In this document: positions 1-11,520 of the stretch, in pieces
How the letters are laid out: the number at the start of each line of letters is the position of its first letter
Position numbering within the stretch: position 1 is the stretch's first letter
Origin: Trichosporon coremiiforme
Taxonomy: Eukaryota > Basidiomycota > Tremellomycetes > Trichosporonales > Trichosporonaceae
NCBI GenBank assembly: GCA_039545355.1
Contig: BCJJ01000010.1
Coordinates: 133,085-197,084, forward strand
Direction: 5' to 3'
Length of the DNA: 64,000 nucleotides
Position numbers and translations under genes: made by a program
The notes under the pieces: generated by a model
Databases searched by the model: none
What the model saw: only the letters and a program-made list of their open reading frames with translations
Told to the model about the DNA's origin: nothing

Positions 1-3000
1 GACATGAACCTCGCGCTCTCGGTCTACCTCCGCGCCAACGTCCCCAACAAGGTCGTCGCCTGCTTTGCCGAGCTCAACCAGTTCGACAAGATTGTTCTTT
101 ACTCTAAGAAGGTCGGCTACACCCCCGACTACGCGCAGCTGCTCCAACACCTTGTCCGCATCAACCCTGACAAGGGTGCTGAGTTCGCTACTCAGCTCGT
201 TAACGACGAGAACGGCCCTCTCGTCGATCTCGACCGCGTTGTCGACATCTTCATGGCCCAGAACATGGTTCAGCAGGTCACCTCCTTCCTCCTTGATGCC
301 CTCAAGGACAACAAGCCTGAGCAGGGACATCTCCAGACTCGTCTGCTCGAGATCAACCTGACCAACGCTCCTCAGGTCGCCGACGCCATCCTCGGCAACG
401 AGATGTTCACCCACTACGACCGCCCCCGTATCGCGAACCTCGCCGAGAAGGCTGGCCTCGCACAGCGCGCTCTCGAGCACTATGACGACATCAACGACAT
501 CAAGCGCGTCGTCGTCCACACTCCCCTTTTCAACTCGGACTGGCTCATCAACTACTTCGGCAAACTCACCGTCGAGCAGTCGTTCGAGTGCATGCGTGAG
601 ATGCTCAAGTCCAACATGCGCCAGAACAGCGCCATCGTCGTCCAGATTGCCACCAAGTACTCTGACCTCCTTGGCCCCGTCAAGCTCATCGAGATGTTCG
701 AGCAGTTCAAGTCGGCCGAGTGCCTCTATTACTACCTCGGATCGATCGTCAACCTCTCCGAGGACCCCGAGGTTCACTTCAAGTACATCCAGGCCGCTAC
801 CCGCACTGGTCAGATCCGCGAGGTCGAGCGCATCTGTCGCGAGTCGAACTACTACAACCCCGAGAAGGTCAAGAACTTCCTCAAGGAGGCCAAGCTCGAG
901 GACCAGCTCCCTCTCATCATCGTCTGCGACCGCTTTGACTTCGTCCACGACCTCGTGCTTTATCTCTACCAGAACGGTCTCACCAACTTCATCGAGATCT
1001 ACGTCCAGCGCGTCAACGCTGCCCGTACTCCTCAAGTCATTGGTGGTCTCCTGGACGTCGATTGCGACGAGAGCACCGTCAAGAACCTGCTCATGTCGGT
1101 CACCGGCACCTTCCCCATCGAGGAGCTCGTTGAGGAGGTCGAGAAGCGCAACCGCCTCAAGCTCATCCTTCCCTGGCTCAACCAGAAGGTCGAGCAGGGT
1201 TCGACCGACAAGGAGGTCTACAACGCTGTTGCCAAGATCTCGATCGACTCGAACAACAACCCTGAGGCTTTCCTCAAGGACAACAACCTGTACGACCCCG
1301 CTATCGTCGGAAAGTACTGCGAGAAGCGCGACCCGTACCTCGCCTACATCGCGTACGCCAAGGGCTTCTGCGATGACGAGCTCATCAACGTCACCAACGA
1401 CAACCAGATGTACAAGCACCAGGCTCGCTACCTCGTCAAGCGTCGTGACGTCGACCTCTGGACTCAGGTTCTCAACCCCGAGAGCATCCATCGTCGCGCT
1501 CTGATCGACCAGGTTGTTTCTACCGCCATCCCCGAGTGCACCGATCCCGACGATGTCTCCGTCACCGTCAAGGCCTTCATGCACATGGAGCTCCACGGGC
1601 CCCTTATCGAGCTTCTCGAGAAGGTCATCCTCGAGCCCTCGCCGTTCAGTGACAACAAGTCGCTCCAGTCGCTCATGTTCCTTACCGCGATCCGCAACGA
1701 CAAGGGACGTGTTATGGGTTACATCAACAAGCTCGAGGGTTACGACGTCGAGGCGATCGCCAAGGTCGCTACCGAGTCTGAGCTGTACGAGGAGGCGTTC
1801 ACGATCTACCAGAAGCACAACATGCACGCTGAGGCCATGAACGTCCTTGTCGAGCACATGGTCTCGATCGACCGCGGTGTCGCTTACGCCAACAAGGTCA
1901 ACGAGCCCGCCGTCTACAGCCGTCTCGCCAAGGCCCAGCTTGACGGTCTCCGTGTCAAGGACGCCATCGACTCGTACATCAGGGCCGATGACCCTTCGAA
2001 CTTTGAGGAGGTCATCGAGATCGCCAACCGTGCTGGCAAGAACGACGACCTTGTCCGCTACCTCCAGATGGCCCGCAAGACTGCTCGTGAGCCCAAGATC
2101 GACACTGAGCTCGCGTACAACCTCGCGAAGACCAACCGTCTCCGTGACATGGAGGAGTTCCTGTCGATGACCAACGTCGCCGATATCCTCGCTACCGGTG
2201 ACAAATGGTGAGTTAATCCTGTCCTTCGCAACTAACGTCAGTTTCGAAGACGAGCTCTATGAGGCTGCCAAGATCCTCTACACCTCGCAGTCGAACTACG
2301 CCCGTCTCGCTACCACTCTCATCTACCTCGGCGAGATGGCCGAGGCCGTCGAGGCTGCCCGCAAGGCTGGCAACACCCAGGTCTACAAGCAGGTCCACGC
2401 TGCTGCTCTCGACAAGAAGGAGTTCAAGCTTGCCCAGATTGCTGGCCTCAACCTGATTGTCCACGCCGAGATGCTCAACGATGTTGTCAAGCTCTACGAG
2501 CGTCAGGGCTACTTCGAGCAGCTCATCTCGCTCCTCGAGGCCGGTACCGTTCTCGAACGTGTCCACATGGGTCTGCTCACTGCTCTTGCCGACGCCTACT
2601 CGAAGTACGCCCCCGAGAAGCTCATGGAGTACCTCAAGACGTACTGGCAGCGCATCAACCTCGCCAAGGCTATCCGCTCTGCCGAGGCTGCCGCGCTCTG
2701 GCCCGAGCTCGTCTTCACCTACATCAAGTACGACGAGATGGACAATGCCGCTCTCGCCATGCTCGAGCGTTTCGGTGACTGGGACCACGAGCAGTTCAAG
2801 AAGGTTATCGCCAAGGTTGCTAACACCGAGATCATCTACCGTTCCATCTCGTTCTACATCTCTAACCAGCCTCTTCTGCTCAACGACCTGCTCGCTACGG
2901 TTAGCACCCGTGTCGACCACGCTCGTGTCGTGAAGATTCTGCAGGCCGCCGACAATGTTCCTCTCGCCAAGAAGTACCTGATCGCCACCCAGAAGCTCAA

Positions 3001-3673
3001 CCTCCGTGTCATCAACGAGGCGTACAACGACCTCCTGATCGAGGAGGAGGACGCCCAGACCCTCCGCTCCAGCCTGGAGAGCTACGACCAGTATGACGCC
3101 ATTGCCCTCGCCAAGCAGCTTGAGAAGCACGAGCTCCTCGAGTTCAGGCGAATTGCTGCTCTGCTCTACCGCCTGAACAGCAAGTGGGAGGAGTCGCTGT
3201 CCGTTTCGAAGGCTGATCGGTTGTGGGCCGACGCCCTCGAGACTGCTGCCGCGTCGCAGTCGTTCGAGGTTGTTGAGGAGCTCGGAGAGTACTTTGTTTC
3301 CATCGGAAACAAGGACGCCTTCACTGCTCTTCTCTACGTCTGCTACGACTACGTCCGGCCAGACTGGGTCGAGTACCAGTCGTGGCGCTTCGGTCTCGGC
3401 GACTACATCATGCCGTACAAGCTGCAGAACGCTGCTCAGACGACGCAGAAGATTGCCGCGCTGGAGAAGGAGCTTGCCGAGCTCAAGACGAAGCAGAAGG
3501 CGGCCGAGCCCGAGGAGGAGCAGAGCACGGGCATGCTTGGCGGCTTCGGTGGCCGTCTGATGATTGGCGGACCGGGCGGCATGAACGGAGGAGGGATGAT
3601 GGGCCAGCCGACGGGCGGCATGATGATGGGCCAGCCGACCGGCATGATGCAGCAGCCGACTGGATTCTATTAA
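1..3673 (+). CDS. CHC1: Clathrin heavy chain, C-terminal part (5' truncated by window edge)
   Basis: This is the leg region of clathrin heavy chain, the triskelion subunit that forms coats on plasma-membrane, trans-Golgi and endosomal vesicles. The frame is already open at base 1, so the N-terminal beta-propeller and the first leg repeats lie outside the window. The exons are 1-2207 and 2242-3673. The 34-nt intron (GTGAGT...CTAAC...CAG) splits a Cys codon, giving DKC-FEDELY across the junction. The roughly 1,210 residues seen are continuous helical clathrin repeats with family landmarks such as [38 protein letters not shown] and [13 protein letters not shown]. The tail replaces the animal C-terminus with a Gly/Met/Pro/Gln-rich repeat ([12 protein letters not shown] units), as in other fungal clathrins. 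Identification is secure; only the 5' end is missing. Confidence 0.97.
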
Positions 3674-5903
3674 GTTAATGTCTGAGTAAACGACCCCATC
3701 TCATCTCCCGATCTATCTTCCCCAACCTTTGTCCCCTCCTTCCCTCTCCCTCTCTTTCTCGTTAGCGGTTAGCATTGTGCGATATCGGACGGTACGCGGC
3801 ACGACGTGTGACATAAATCACAGTAGAGATATGAATAAATAAGAATACGCTGAACCTCGGCAGACTCGGGTTAGTTAGGCTTGGACCAATCTACTTAGCG
3901 TCGCAGCCCATAGATCGCTGACAGGTCCAAACACCAGTTTCGATTACTCACCCACACCCGGCGCGCGTTCACATTCCATCTCTCCTGTCTTCTTCACCAT
4001 CTCCCTTGTTATCCGATTCCCGTGGCTGCGTTGCAGCAGCTCGACCACTACTCGCAGCCATGGACGGCCAACACGTATTCCCCCGCTCCTCGTGGCGGCC
4101 AGGCAACATCAGCGGTCCATTCCGGCCAGGCGACACATCGACAACCCGAGACGCATGCGCGCTGCAGCCCAAGTCTGCAGTTGGCGATGGTCGAGCACAC
4201 AAGGTGACGTCGACGTCGACACGTTCTACCACGCGAGCGCCGACAAGGCGCTGGAGATGTGCGTTACCGTGGCAACGGTACTTACTGACCGTGCTCAGGC
4301 TGCAACACGAGCGACAACAGAGGCTCAGTAGTCCACAGGACGTCCCCGATACGCAGGCTGAGTGGCGTTCGTCTCACGCATTCTTTGCCATGCGCGCGTG
4401 GGAGTTAGTGATTGGATTTGCTCGAGAGAGATGGCTTTCTTAGCCCGGTTTCCCGAGTGATTATCTACGTGACTACCCGTCATCACCCATCATGCCCATC
4501 GTGTCCACACTAACTCATACAAGCGCAGCATGCTTGCACATCCACGCTGCCTGAGAAGGAGGACGTGCTGTGCTTCGTAACAGCGGCTCTGGACATGGAC
4601 TATCGCCCATGGTATGACGCGGGCGTAGCCCCGCAGCACAATCCGTACACCGCTGTCATGAGCATCGTCGGTCGGATGCCCCTGCCTCTGATTCGAATTT
4701 GTCCACAGGGAAGAGATATCGGATCATGTCACCTGAGGGTGCGAGAGCCACTCCCAGCGCTAGAGCTCGCTCGCGAGCTGGAGCTGGAGCTCTCCACGAC
4801 GAGTGCAAAGGGCCATCGGTCAAGTGTGCGGCGGAGGGGCGCCGGACGCAGAACAAGAGCATCGACGCTCGTCGGACCCACCGAGTCTGACAGAGAGCTC
4901 ATGTGATGACTTGGCGGAGTGGGTTGTTGTTCCTGCAGAGGTGATCGAGACCCCCTAGCCGCCATTCAACCTGAGAGCAAGGACGGCGTCAAGTAGGAGA
5001 GATTTGTACGAAATGAATCACGCTACTTCGAAGGGAGACCGCTTCGAAGGGAGATCGAGGATGTGGAGGTCGACTTGATCCGGCGGAGATTAAGTTTAGA
5101 TACCGCACCAGCCAGTGTTCCGCGCGCGCTGGGCGGGCGGCGCAGACTATTTCGGGACCTAGGGTCGTGAGGTGTCGTCGCGACTTACTTTCACAAGGTC
5201 ATCGTTGTCGGCGAGATCAGTGAGCGTTACGGATGCTTGATTGCTCCATGGTACATGCAGAAGCGGTGCAGTTGTGTTTCTAGACTGTCTGCACGATTGT
5301 CACTGCTTCCAGGAGCGTAGACCCGAGAGATCGGTAGAAGAAGGCAACATTCCGTGGAAGAGAGGGAGACGGGGTTGCGTGTCCGACGAGGCACGCAAGC
5401 GCGGATCCGAAGAAGCCACCCGAAGGCGATGCTGATAACGCCAGGGCCTGCGCGTCTGTGCTCTTCCCAGATTGCCGCAGGTCGACTTTTTGGCCGCTGC
5501 AGAGTTGCTGGCGCTGCAGTGCCTCATCCTATTACCCTCCTCTGTACGGGCGAGGTCCCTGTCGCATGCCGCATGCCGCTGCCATGCACTGCGCGAAGAT
5601 GACGCTGGGGTGTCAACGCAGGTGTGCTCAGCGCCTTAACACAGATCGACGTCGGCTGTCCCCCTGTCTACTCTTCCTTCTTCTCACACCTACTCATGCT
5701 CATCCCTCGTGTACTTGCTTGACTCCTCAGAGCAATAGTCACTTGTCCTACTGCCCGTTAACCTGGCTCTACTTCTCCTCGAACCTCAACCACCCTTAAC
5801 CTGTAAGCTTGCCAGACTTCACAGTAGCTGATCTCCACAGCCTCAAAGCACGGTTCCCTTCCCTTGATCGCCGGATCGACCCCACAGCCCCCCTCACTGC
5901 AGC
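3674..5903. other. Gene-poor intergenic stretch between clathrin and the C2 gene
   Basis: The first 200 bases are the probable 3' UTR of the clathrin gene (pyrimidine-rich, then AT-richer, with AATAAATAAG near 3835). The last 250 bases (5640-5900) are CT-rich, as expected for the promoter and leader of the downstream C2-domain gene. In between I can support only a weak spliced-gene candidate (separate entry) and a 13-bp direct repeat CTTCGAAGGGAGA at 5026-5038 and 5042-5054. Confidence 0.6.
4060..4720 (+). other. Possible small multi-exon gene or gene remnant
   Basis: A 40-nt intron of the local type fits at 4259-4298 (GTGCGT, branch CTGAC, CAG). It joins a segment reading DTFYHASADKALEM to LQHERQQRLSSPQDV. 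A second good acceptor (CTAAC followed by CAG at 4528) precedes an open segment reading TLPEKEDVLCFVTAALDMDYRPWYD. The amino-acid flavour and splice signals suggest coding sequence. However, I cannot find a convincing donor joining the second and third pieces, nor a clear start, and I recognise no family. It could be a lineage-specific gene, a decayed gene or chance. Confidence 0.25.
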
Positions 5904-8041
5904 ATGGTGATCGAGACCTCCCCAGCGCTGTACACGGTCAAGATCGTGTTCCACCGCGCCTACTCGCTCCCCATCGCAGACCTCCCCTCGCGCAGCTCGG
6001 ATCCCTACATCAGCGCCGAGATCCGACCTGCGCCTCCGACGTCACAGCAAACTGAAGAGGATTCGTCGTTCTCACTCTCACTCTCCACGCTCTCACTGTC
6101 CACCTCACCGCGGCGGCGGTCGTTCACGCCTGATTTCGCCCCGCCGTCGTCGTCCCCGCCAAGTGCAAGCTTTGGTCGTGAGCTCGCCCCTCCGTCTGCG
6201 TCCTCTCCCCCCCGGGCCAGCTTCTCGCGGGACCTCTTCAAGACCACTTCGGCCAAGTCCGATGTCGAAAGCGTGGCGGAGGGCGACCCGCCGCTCCGTT
6301 TCCGGACGTGCACGGTGCAGCGGAGCCTGAACCCAGAGTGGGAGAGCGAGTGGATCGTCGCCGGCGTGCCGAGCGGTGCCCTGATCGAGGCCCGCGTCTA
6401 CGACGAGGACAGCTGGAAGGAGCGCGACGACCTGCTCGGAACGGCCTTCATCCCGCTGATCCTCAACGACCACACCTCCAGCGAATGTGTCTCGTACAAG
6501 CTGAGCAAGAGCGGGGCAGACCCCATCGCGCTCGGCATTAAGGCTGTCGTTGGCGCGTTCGACCGGGACGCGCGGCAGGGTGCCACGCTCGCTGTCAGCG
6601 TGCGCGTGCTTGGAAGGACGAAGCGCAACATCGGGCGCATGTACACTGTCAACTCGCACTGGTGGATCCACTACTCGCCCCTCGTGGGGAGCATCACGAA
6701 TACGAAGACACCGGGGCAGCTCGGCGACGCTTCCGAGAGGGAACACTATGAGTGAGTTGGAATCGGCTTGCGGAAACTAACACCAGCTTCCCAGCGAACC
6801 AGTTGCAGCTCCACGGTCCCGTACCGCTGGCGCTGAAGCACCGTTTCTATCCGTTCAAGGGCTTCGTCGCGCCAATGTTTGAGGCGAAGGGTCTCCGCGG
6901 CATGGCCATGCACCACATCATGCACCGGCAACACAAGCAGACGTACCACTTCGACGAATGGACAAAGTACGGCGTGCTGCCTGACCCTCCCGCTCCGGAG
7001 TCTCGGCACCCGTCTGTCTCCAGTCCGAGCCTGTCTGAGCCCATCACTTCTACACCTTTACCAGCCGGAACGGAGACAACCGTGCCGACTTCCCAACAAC
7101 CAGTGGCTGGCAGCTCGATTAAGTCTGTGGAGACACAAAGCGGCGGCAACCCTGAGTACGAGATGGCACGACGGTTCCTCGACATGTGCCACTGGGGTAA
7201 GGGCGCGCGCATCTTCACGTACGTCATCACGCGCAACGGCATGATGCGGTTCACAGAGACGGGGCCCGAGTTCGCGATCGACCTCCTGTCGAAGCACATG
7301 ATGCACGCCGACGTCGACACGTATGTCGCGTACAGCGGCGAGTTCTTCGTGCGCCCCCGGAGGCGGGCGAACGGGTCGACTGCCAACTCACCAGCTCACT
7401 CGCGGGAGACGTCCATCACCTCGGTCGACACGAACGGCGACGACGAGGACGTTCGCAACATGCTCGAACCGGTGCCCATGTGCATAGGCGAGGCAGTCCA
7501 CCCCCTCCTGGACCGGAAACGGGCATCGACGGTCTCGACCGTCGAGCGGCCACGCGGGCCACGCACAGCACTGGGTCGCGTGCTCGTCTCTGGTCTTGGC
7601 CGTCTCGGCCCAAACCCCACAATGAACCAGCCCATCATCACACGCACGCTGATGGGGCCTGACGGCGGCGGCTCAACCGATCCGCGGGACTACGAGCTGA
7701 TCATCGACAACGAGTCGGGCACGTACAGGCCGCACGTCGAGCTGCTCCCGACACTGCGCAAATGGCTCGCGGCCAACTTTACAGGTCTGAAAGTGACAGC
7801 GATGTGCGGGATGGATCCGCAACTCAAAGCCTGGAAAGTGGACAGAAAGCAGAAACGCAAGGAACGCAATCAGGGACGGATCTTTGCGGCGGAGGAGAGC
7901 GACCTCTCGAGCGTTGAGAGCGACAGTGATGGCGAGGAAGAGGTGCCGATGGGCAAGCATGGGAAGGGGTTCGAGTTCCTTGCTGACCCAAAGGGGACGA
8001 CGAAAAGGAAGGTGTGGAGGAGACGGAAGGGCGAGGTCTAG
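5904..8041 (+). CDS. C2-domain protein of unknown function
   Basis: The exons are 5904-6751 and 6787-8041. The 35-nt intron (GTGAGT, branch CTAAC, CAG) restores HYD-FPANQLQLHG, giving 700 residues. Residues 1 to about 210 form a C2-type beta-sandwich. It starts with YTVKIVFHRAYSLP and SSDPYISAEI, is interrupted by a Ser/Pro-rich loop, and resumes at SLNPEWESEW, EARVYDEDSW and DLLGTAFIPL. C2 domains usually bind phospholipid, often with calcium. The following region (GRMYTVNSHWWIHYSPLVG, then KHRFYPFKGFVAPMFEAKGLRGMAMHHIMHRQHKQT) resembles the body of a conserved but uncharacterised fungal C2 family, and ends in an acidic and basic low-complexity tail. No enzyme motif is visible. The start is the first ATG after a CT-rich leader. 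Confidence 0.85.
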
Positions 8042-8485
8042 AGCTACCCATAAAGAATCTCTCATCGTCCTGCAGTGTAACATTATGTATCCTGTCCTCG
8101 ACTTGCTCATCAAGCTCACGTCGAGCACGCTCCGTCGGAACGCGGCGTGCGGGGAACTGTGCGGTGAAATCTCTTGCTCCTTTGCATGCCCCCGGACGTG
8201 CTTTCTAATTGGGCATTAACCCACCTTTACCCTTCCCTCAAGTTAGCCCCAAAGCTCCCTAATCTGCCTTCGTAATGGGGTCGTATGAGCCTAATTCACG
8301 CCACCGGTTACGGCCACGTGGTCCGGGTGGCCACTGAAATTTCAACGATTTCAAGATTTCGCCTGATCCTCCACCCTCGCTCTCTCCACTCTTCGTGTAT
8401 GCGGTTCCGACTCGCGCGTCTTCCGCTCACACACATCCCTCGCCCCTCTTTGCTTCCCCTCAGTGCGCGCTCGATCCGACCAACG
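8042..8485. other. Intergenic region: C2 gene 3' end and TRM2 promoter/leader
   Basis: No separate gene is visible. The stretch from 8360 is CT-rich and runs in frame into the TRM2 coding sequence, with an upstream ATG at 8399 that may be a second start (see TRM2). Confidence 0.6.
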
Positions 8486-10299
8486 ATGACCGACGCCGCC
8501 TCCGCCCCCGCCCCCGTCGCGGTCCCCGCCGCTTCTACCTCCGCCCCTGCCCCGGCTGAGGTTCCGGCCGCCGCCGCTGCTGCTGTCGTCGAGAATGGAA
8601 CATCTGCCCCCTCGACGAGCCAGAAGAAGCCCGGACCCAAGGTCAACCCCTCCGGCAAGGGGAAGCGGAAGCGTAACCGCCGCCCGCTCCCCGACCCCTA
8701 CTCGCCGGCGGACGTGCTGTACCACGATGTCGTCGACTTCCTCGGCCCGGAGTACGTGAAGGAGGTTCTTGCGCGCGGAGACGAGAGCGAGTGGACTGCT
8801 CCCGAGGGACTGGGGCGGTTCAGCGTTGTCGAGCTCAATGTTGGGGCCATGACTGTCAGTGGTGAGTAACCTCGTACCTTCTCGCTTCTACCCTCTCGCA
8901 CGGGAGCGCTACACACTGCGTGCTGTGCGAGCTCGCCAAAAGTGTGCACTGAGCTAACCCCTCAGGCGAGTCGCTGTCGCTGTACGAGGAAAATGGGAAG
9001 AAGTGGGCCGTCGTCGTCCCCTTCGCGCACCCGGGGGACATCATCAAGGCGAAGATCTTCAAGCACGACCGGTTCTGCTCCTTCGCCGACCTGGAGGCGA
9101 CGCTTTCGTACTCGTCGGCTCTGCGCGGGGGAGAGGGTGACCTGTCACAGAACCCCGAGGGTCCGGGGTGCAAGTACTTCGGGGAGTGTGGTGGCTGCCA
9201 GCTGCAGCCGGTGCCGTACCGCCTCCAGTTGGCGCACAAGCAGCGCACCGTCGATCTGGCGTACAAGCGCTTCAGCTCCCTGCCGGCCAACAAGGTGCCG
9301 ACGATCCTTCCCACCATCCCCAGTCCTCAGCAGTGGGGATACCGGACCAAGATTACGCCGCACTTTGACGCGGCGCCGCGCGCGATTCGCGACGGGGGCG
9401 AGGAGGCGCTCAACTCGTGGAAGGGGCCCAACGTCGGCTTCGACCGTAAGGGCAAGCCGGGCGTGCTCGACATCGAGGAGTGCCCCATCGCCACTCCTGT
9501 GCTGAACGCCAAGCTGACCGAGGAGCGGCAGCGCGTTAAGGACACGATTCTCTCGTTCAAGCGCGGCGCGACGGTTCTCCTGCGCGACTCGCTTGTGGCT
9601 CCCGACCCGCTGCCGGACGCGGACCACCCCTTCGACCCGGCGACGACGCAGGCGCACGTCGCCGTCACAAACCATAAGCAGACAGTGTACGAGCGCGTCG
9701 GCCCTTATCTGTTTTCCTTCAGTGCGGGCAATTTCTTCCAGAACAACAACTCGGTCCTCGTCCCGCTCACCGAGTACGTCAAGGAGGCGATTTTCCCCGA
9801 GGGCGTGCGCCCCCCGACGCACCTGGTCGACACGTACTGCGGCAGCGGCCTGTTCGGCATCACGCTGTCTGGGTGCTTCGAGCGCGTCGCCGGCGTCGAG
9901 ATCTCTCAGGACAGCATCAACTTTGCGACGCGCAATGCCGAGCTGAACGGCCTCAGCGACAAGACGACGTGGCTGTGCGGCAAGGCCGAGGCCATCTTCG
10001 CAGGCCTCGCAGAGCAGGGATTCGCAGGCAGCCACAGCTGCGTCGTCATCGACCCGCCCCGCAAGGGCTGCGACCAGCCGTTCCTCGAGCAGCTCCTCGA
10101 CTTCCGCCCCCTCACGGCCGTTTACGTGTCTTGCAACGTGCACACGCAGGCGCGCGACGTTGGATGGTTCGTCGCCGAGAGCGAGAAGCGAGGCGAGGGT
10201 CGCTGGAAGTACGTCCTCGAGAGCCTTCGCGGGTTCGACCTCTTCCCCCAGACGGCGCACGTCGAGAGCGTCGCCGTCCTCCGCTTCGTACAGATGTAA
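8486..10299 (+). CDS. TRM2: tRNA (uracil-5-)-methyltransferase, Trm2/RumA family
   Basis: The protein makes 5-methyluridine at position 54 of tRNA using S-adenosylmethionine. The exons are 8486-8861 and 8966-10299, with a 104-nt intron, giving 569 residues. After an Ala/Pro-rich N-terminus and a basic patch (GKGKRKRNRR) comes a TRAM-like segment. A Cys cluster CKYFGECGGC (C-x5-C-x2-C) follows, as in RumA-type enzymes, and then the SAM motif DTYCGSGLFGI. The C-terminal catalytic block contains DPPRKGC and SCNVHTQARD, with the predicted nucleophile at Cys515. The chosen start, MTDAASAP, follows a good context. An in-frame ATG at 8399 would add 29 residues rich in Arg and hydrophobics (MRFRLARLPLTH...), resembling a mitochondrial targeting peptide, so both starts may be used. 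Family assignment is firm; the localisation idea is inference. Confidence 0.95.
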
Positions 10300-10501
10300 C
10301 GCGCTTAGGCGATTAGGTTTCTTATGCATAGACTGTAATTTGGGTTACACACGAGCTGCAGTTGAGCCGATGGCGAAAAAGATGGTCATCGTCTTCCCTC
10401 CGCACCTGACTGAGTACGGAAGAGGAGGTTCCCACCCACCGACCAAACCGCGTCCCAGTTGATCTGGACAGCCAGAACCAGAAAAACGCAAAAACTCATC
10501 C
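10300..10501. other. Downstream flank of TRM2 and tRNA-Met copy 1
   Basis: This short non-coding spacer contains two A-runs at about 10480-10496. On the minus strand they read as T-runs just past the tRNA 3' end, consistent with an RNA polymerase III terminator. Confidence 0.5.
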
Positions 10502-10588
10502 TGCCCCCACTCAGAATCGAACTGAGATCTAGAGATAGCAAACAAAGTGCTTATGAGACTCGCGTACTAACCATTATACTATAGGGGC
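10502..10588 (-). tRNA. tRNA-Met (CAT, elongator) copy 1 with 15-nt intron
   Basis: The acceptor stem GCCCCTA/TGGGGGC pairs fully, the D arm and TTCGATT T loop are standard, and the discriminator is A. The anticodon loop is CTCATAA. It is flanked by the T31-T39 mismatch that eukaryotic elongator tRNA-Met typically shows (AGTCTCATAATCT), which supports elongator rather than initiator Met. A 15-nt insertion AGCACTTTGTTTGCT (10537-10551) sits one base 3' of the anticodon, the canonical nuclear tRNA intron site. Position 27 (C) faces T43, a mismatch shared by all five copies. A T-run follows the 3' end. Confidence 0.88.
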
Positions 10589-10950
10589 TGTTGCTGTAAT
10601 GCTTCTGACAGCGAGCGCGCGCAGTCGCTGATATCTAGTTGTTGCGAAAATTGATCGAAAATTCGTGCAAATGCGTTGAGGCGGATGCGTTGTTGCATCG
10701 TTGAGGACGCAGAAGGGGGTTGTGGAGTGCGCCACTGTGTACTGAGACGAACGGTGATTCCGTGCGTGTGTGCGGCTGTGGAGCGGGGCGCAGGAACAGT
10801 TGCGAAAAGAGAGGCAAAAGAAAAGGAAGGGCGCAAGCCTATGTCAGTGTGTGGCATACCAACCACCCTTCGTCTCTTTCGCGTCTTCAACAGCGCATAT
10901 GGCAAAAGGACTCGCAACTCGTCGCGCTCGCGACGGGCCGCGCAACTGCC

Positions 10951-11030
10951 TGCCCCCACTCAGAATCGAACTGAGATCTAGAGATACCGTGCGTATGAGA
11001 CTCGCGTACTGACCATTATACTATAGGGGC
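10951..11030 (-). tRNA. tRNA-Met (CAT, elongator) copy 2 with 8-nt intron
   Basis: The mature sequence is the same as copy 1 except for one D-loop base (GGTCAG instead of GGTTAG). The intron after position 37 is CGCACGGT (10986-10993). The upstream flank also resembles that of copy 1 (CTTCTGA...GCAGCGAG and AATGCG elements), pointing to a tandem duplication of a few hundred bases. Confidence 0.88.
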
Positions 11031-11448
11031 CGATGCTTCTGAGCTGCTGGCAGCGAGAGCGCCGCCCGGCGGATGTCGCGATACTGTGGAATTCTTAGAA
11101 ACTCGTTGAGAATGCGTGCGTTGGAGGACTTCGCCACCCTTGTGTGAGGTGCAGGTCGGTTGTGTGTGTTGATGTGTGCGTGTAGACGTACGAGGACGCG
11201 CTCGGATGTGCATGCGTACGTGTGCGTGAGTGTCTGGGGACGGTGTTCGTGGCAGAAGGGGCAGAAGAGGCGAAAGGGAGGAGGGGCAAAAGGTGAGGAG
11301 CGTCGAGCTCTCAGATGTGTTAGACACACATCCCCAAGCAGACAGATATTTCCACTCCGAATTACGACTCCCACGACCACCGCAGCACAAATCAAAAGTT
11401 CGCAACTTCTCGCGAACTACTGCTCGTTCTTCGTTGCGCTTCGATGCT

Positions 11449-11520
11449 TGCCCCCACTCAGAATCGAACTGAGATCTAGAGATTATGAGACTCGCGTACT
11501 GACCATTATACTATAGGGGC
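11449..11520 (-). tRNA. tRNA-Met (CAT, elongator) copy 3, intronless
   Basis: This is a 72-nt gene with the same cloverleaf as copies 1 and 2 and the GGTCAG D-loop variant, but with no intron: CTCATAATCT is continuous. The upstream flank shares GGCTGCTGATGC with copy 4 at 46.4 kb. Confidence 0.88.

Noticed and set aside
2213..3130. 305-residue open frame antisense to the clathrin gene
   Set aside because: It arises from the GC-rich codon bias of the sense gene, is Leu/Val/Glu low complexity and has no splice or promoter support.
9145..10329. 394-residue open frame antisense to TRM2
   Set aside because: Antisense shadow of a well-supported gene; Arg/Ala/Glu-biased composition without any motif.
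10502..11520. CRISPR-like spacing of three near-identical sequences
   Set aside because: The repeats are whole tRNA genes with irregular 0.4-kb spacing in a eukaryotic genome.
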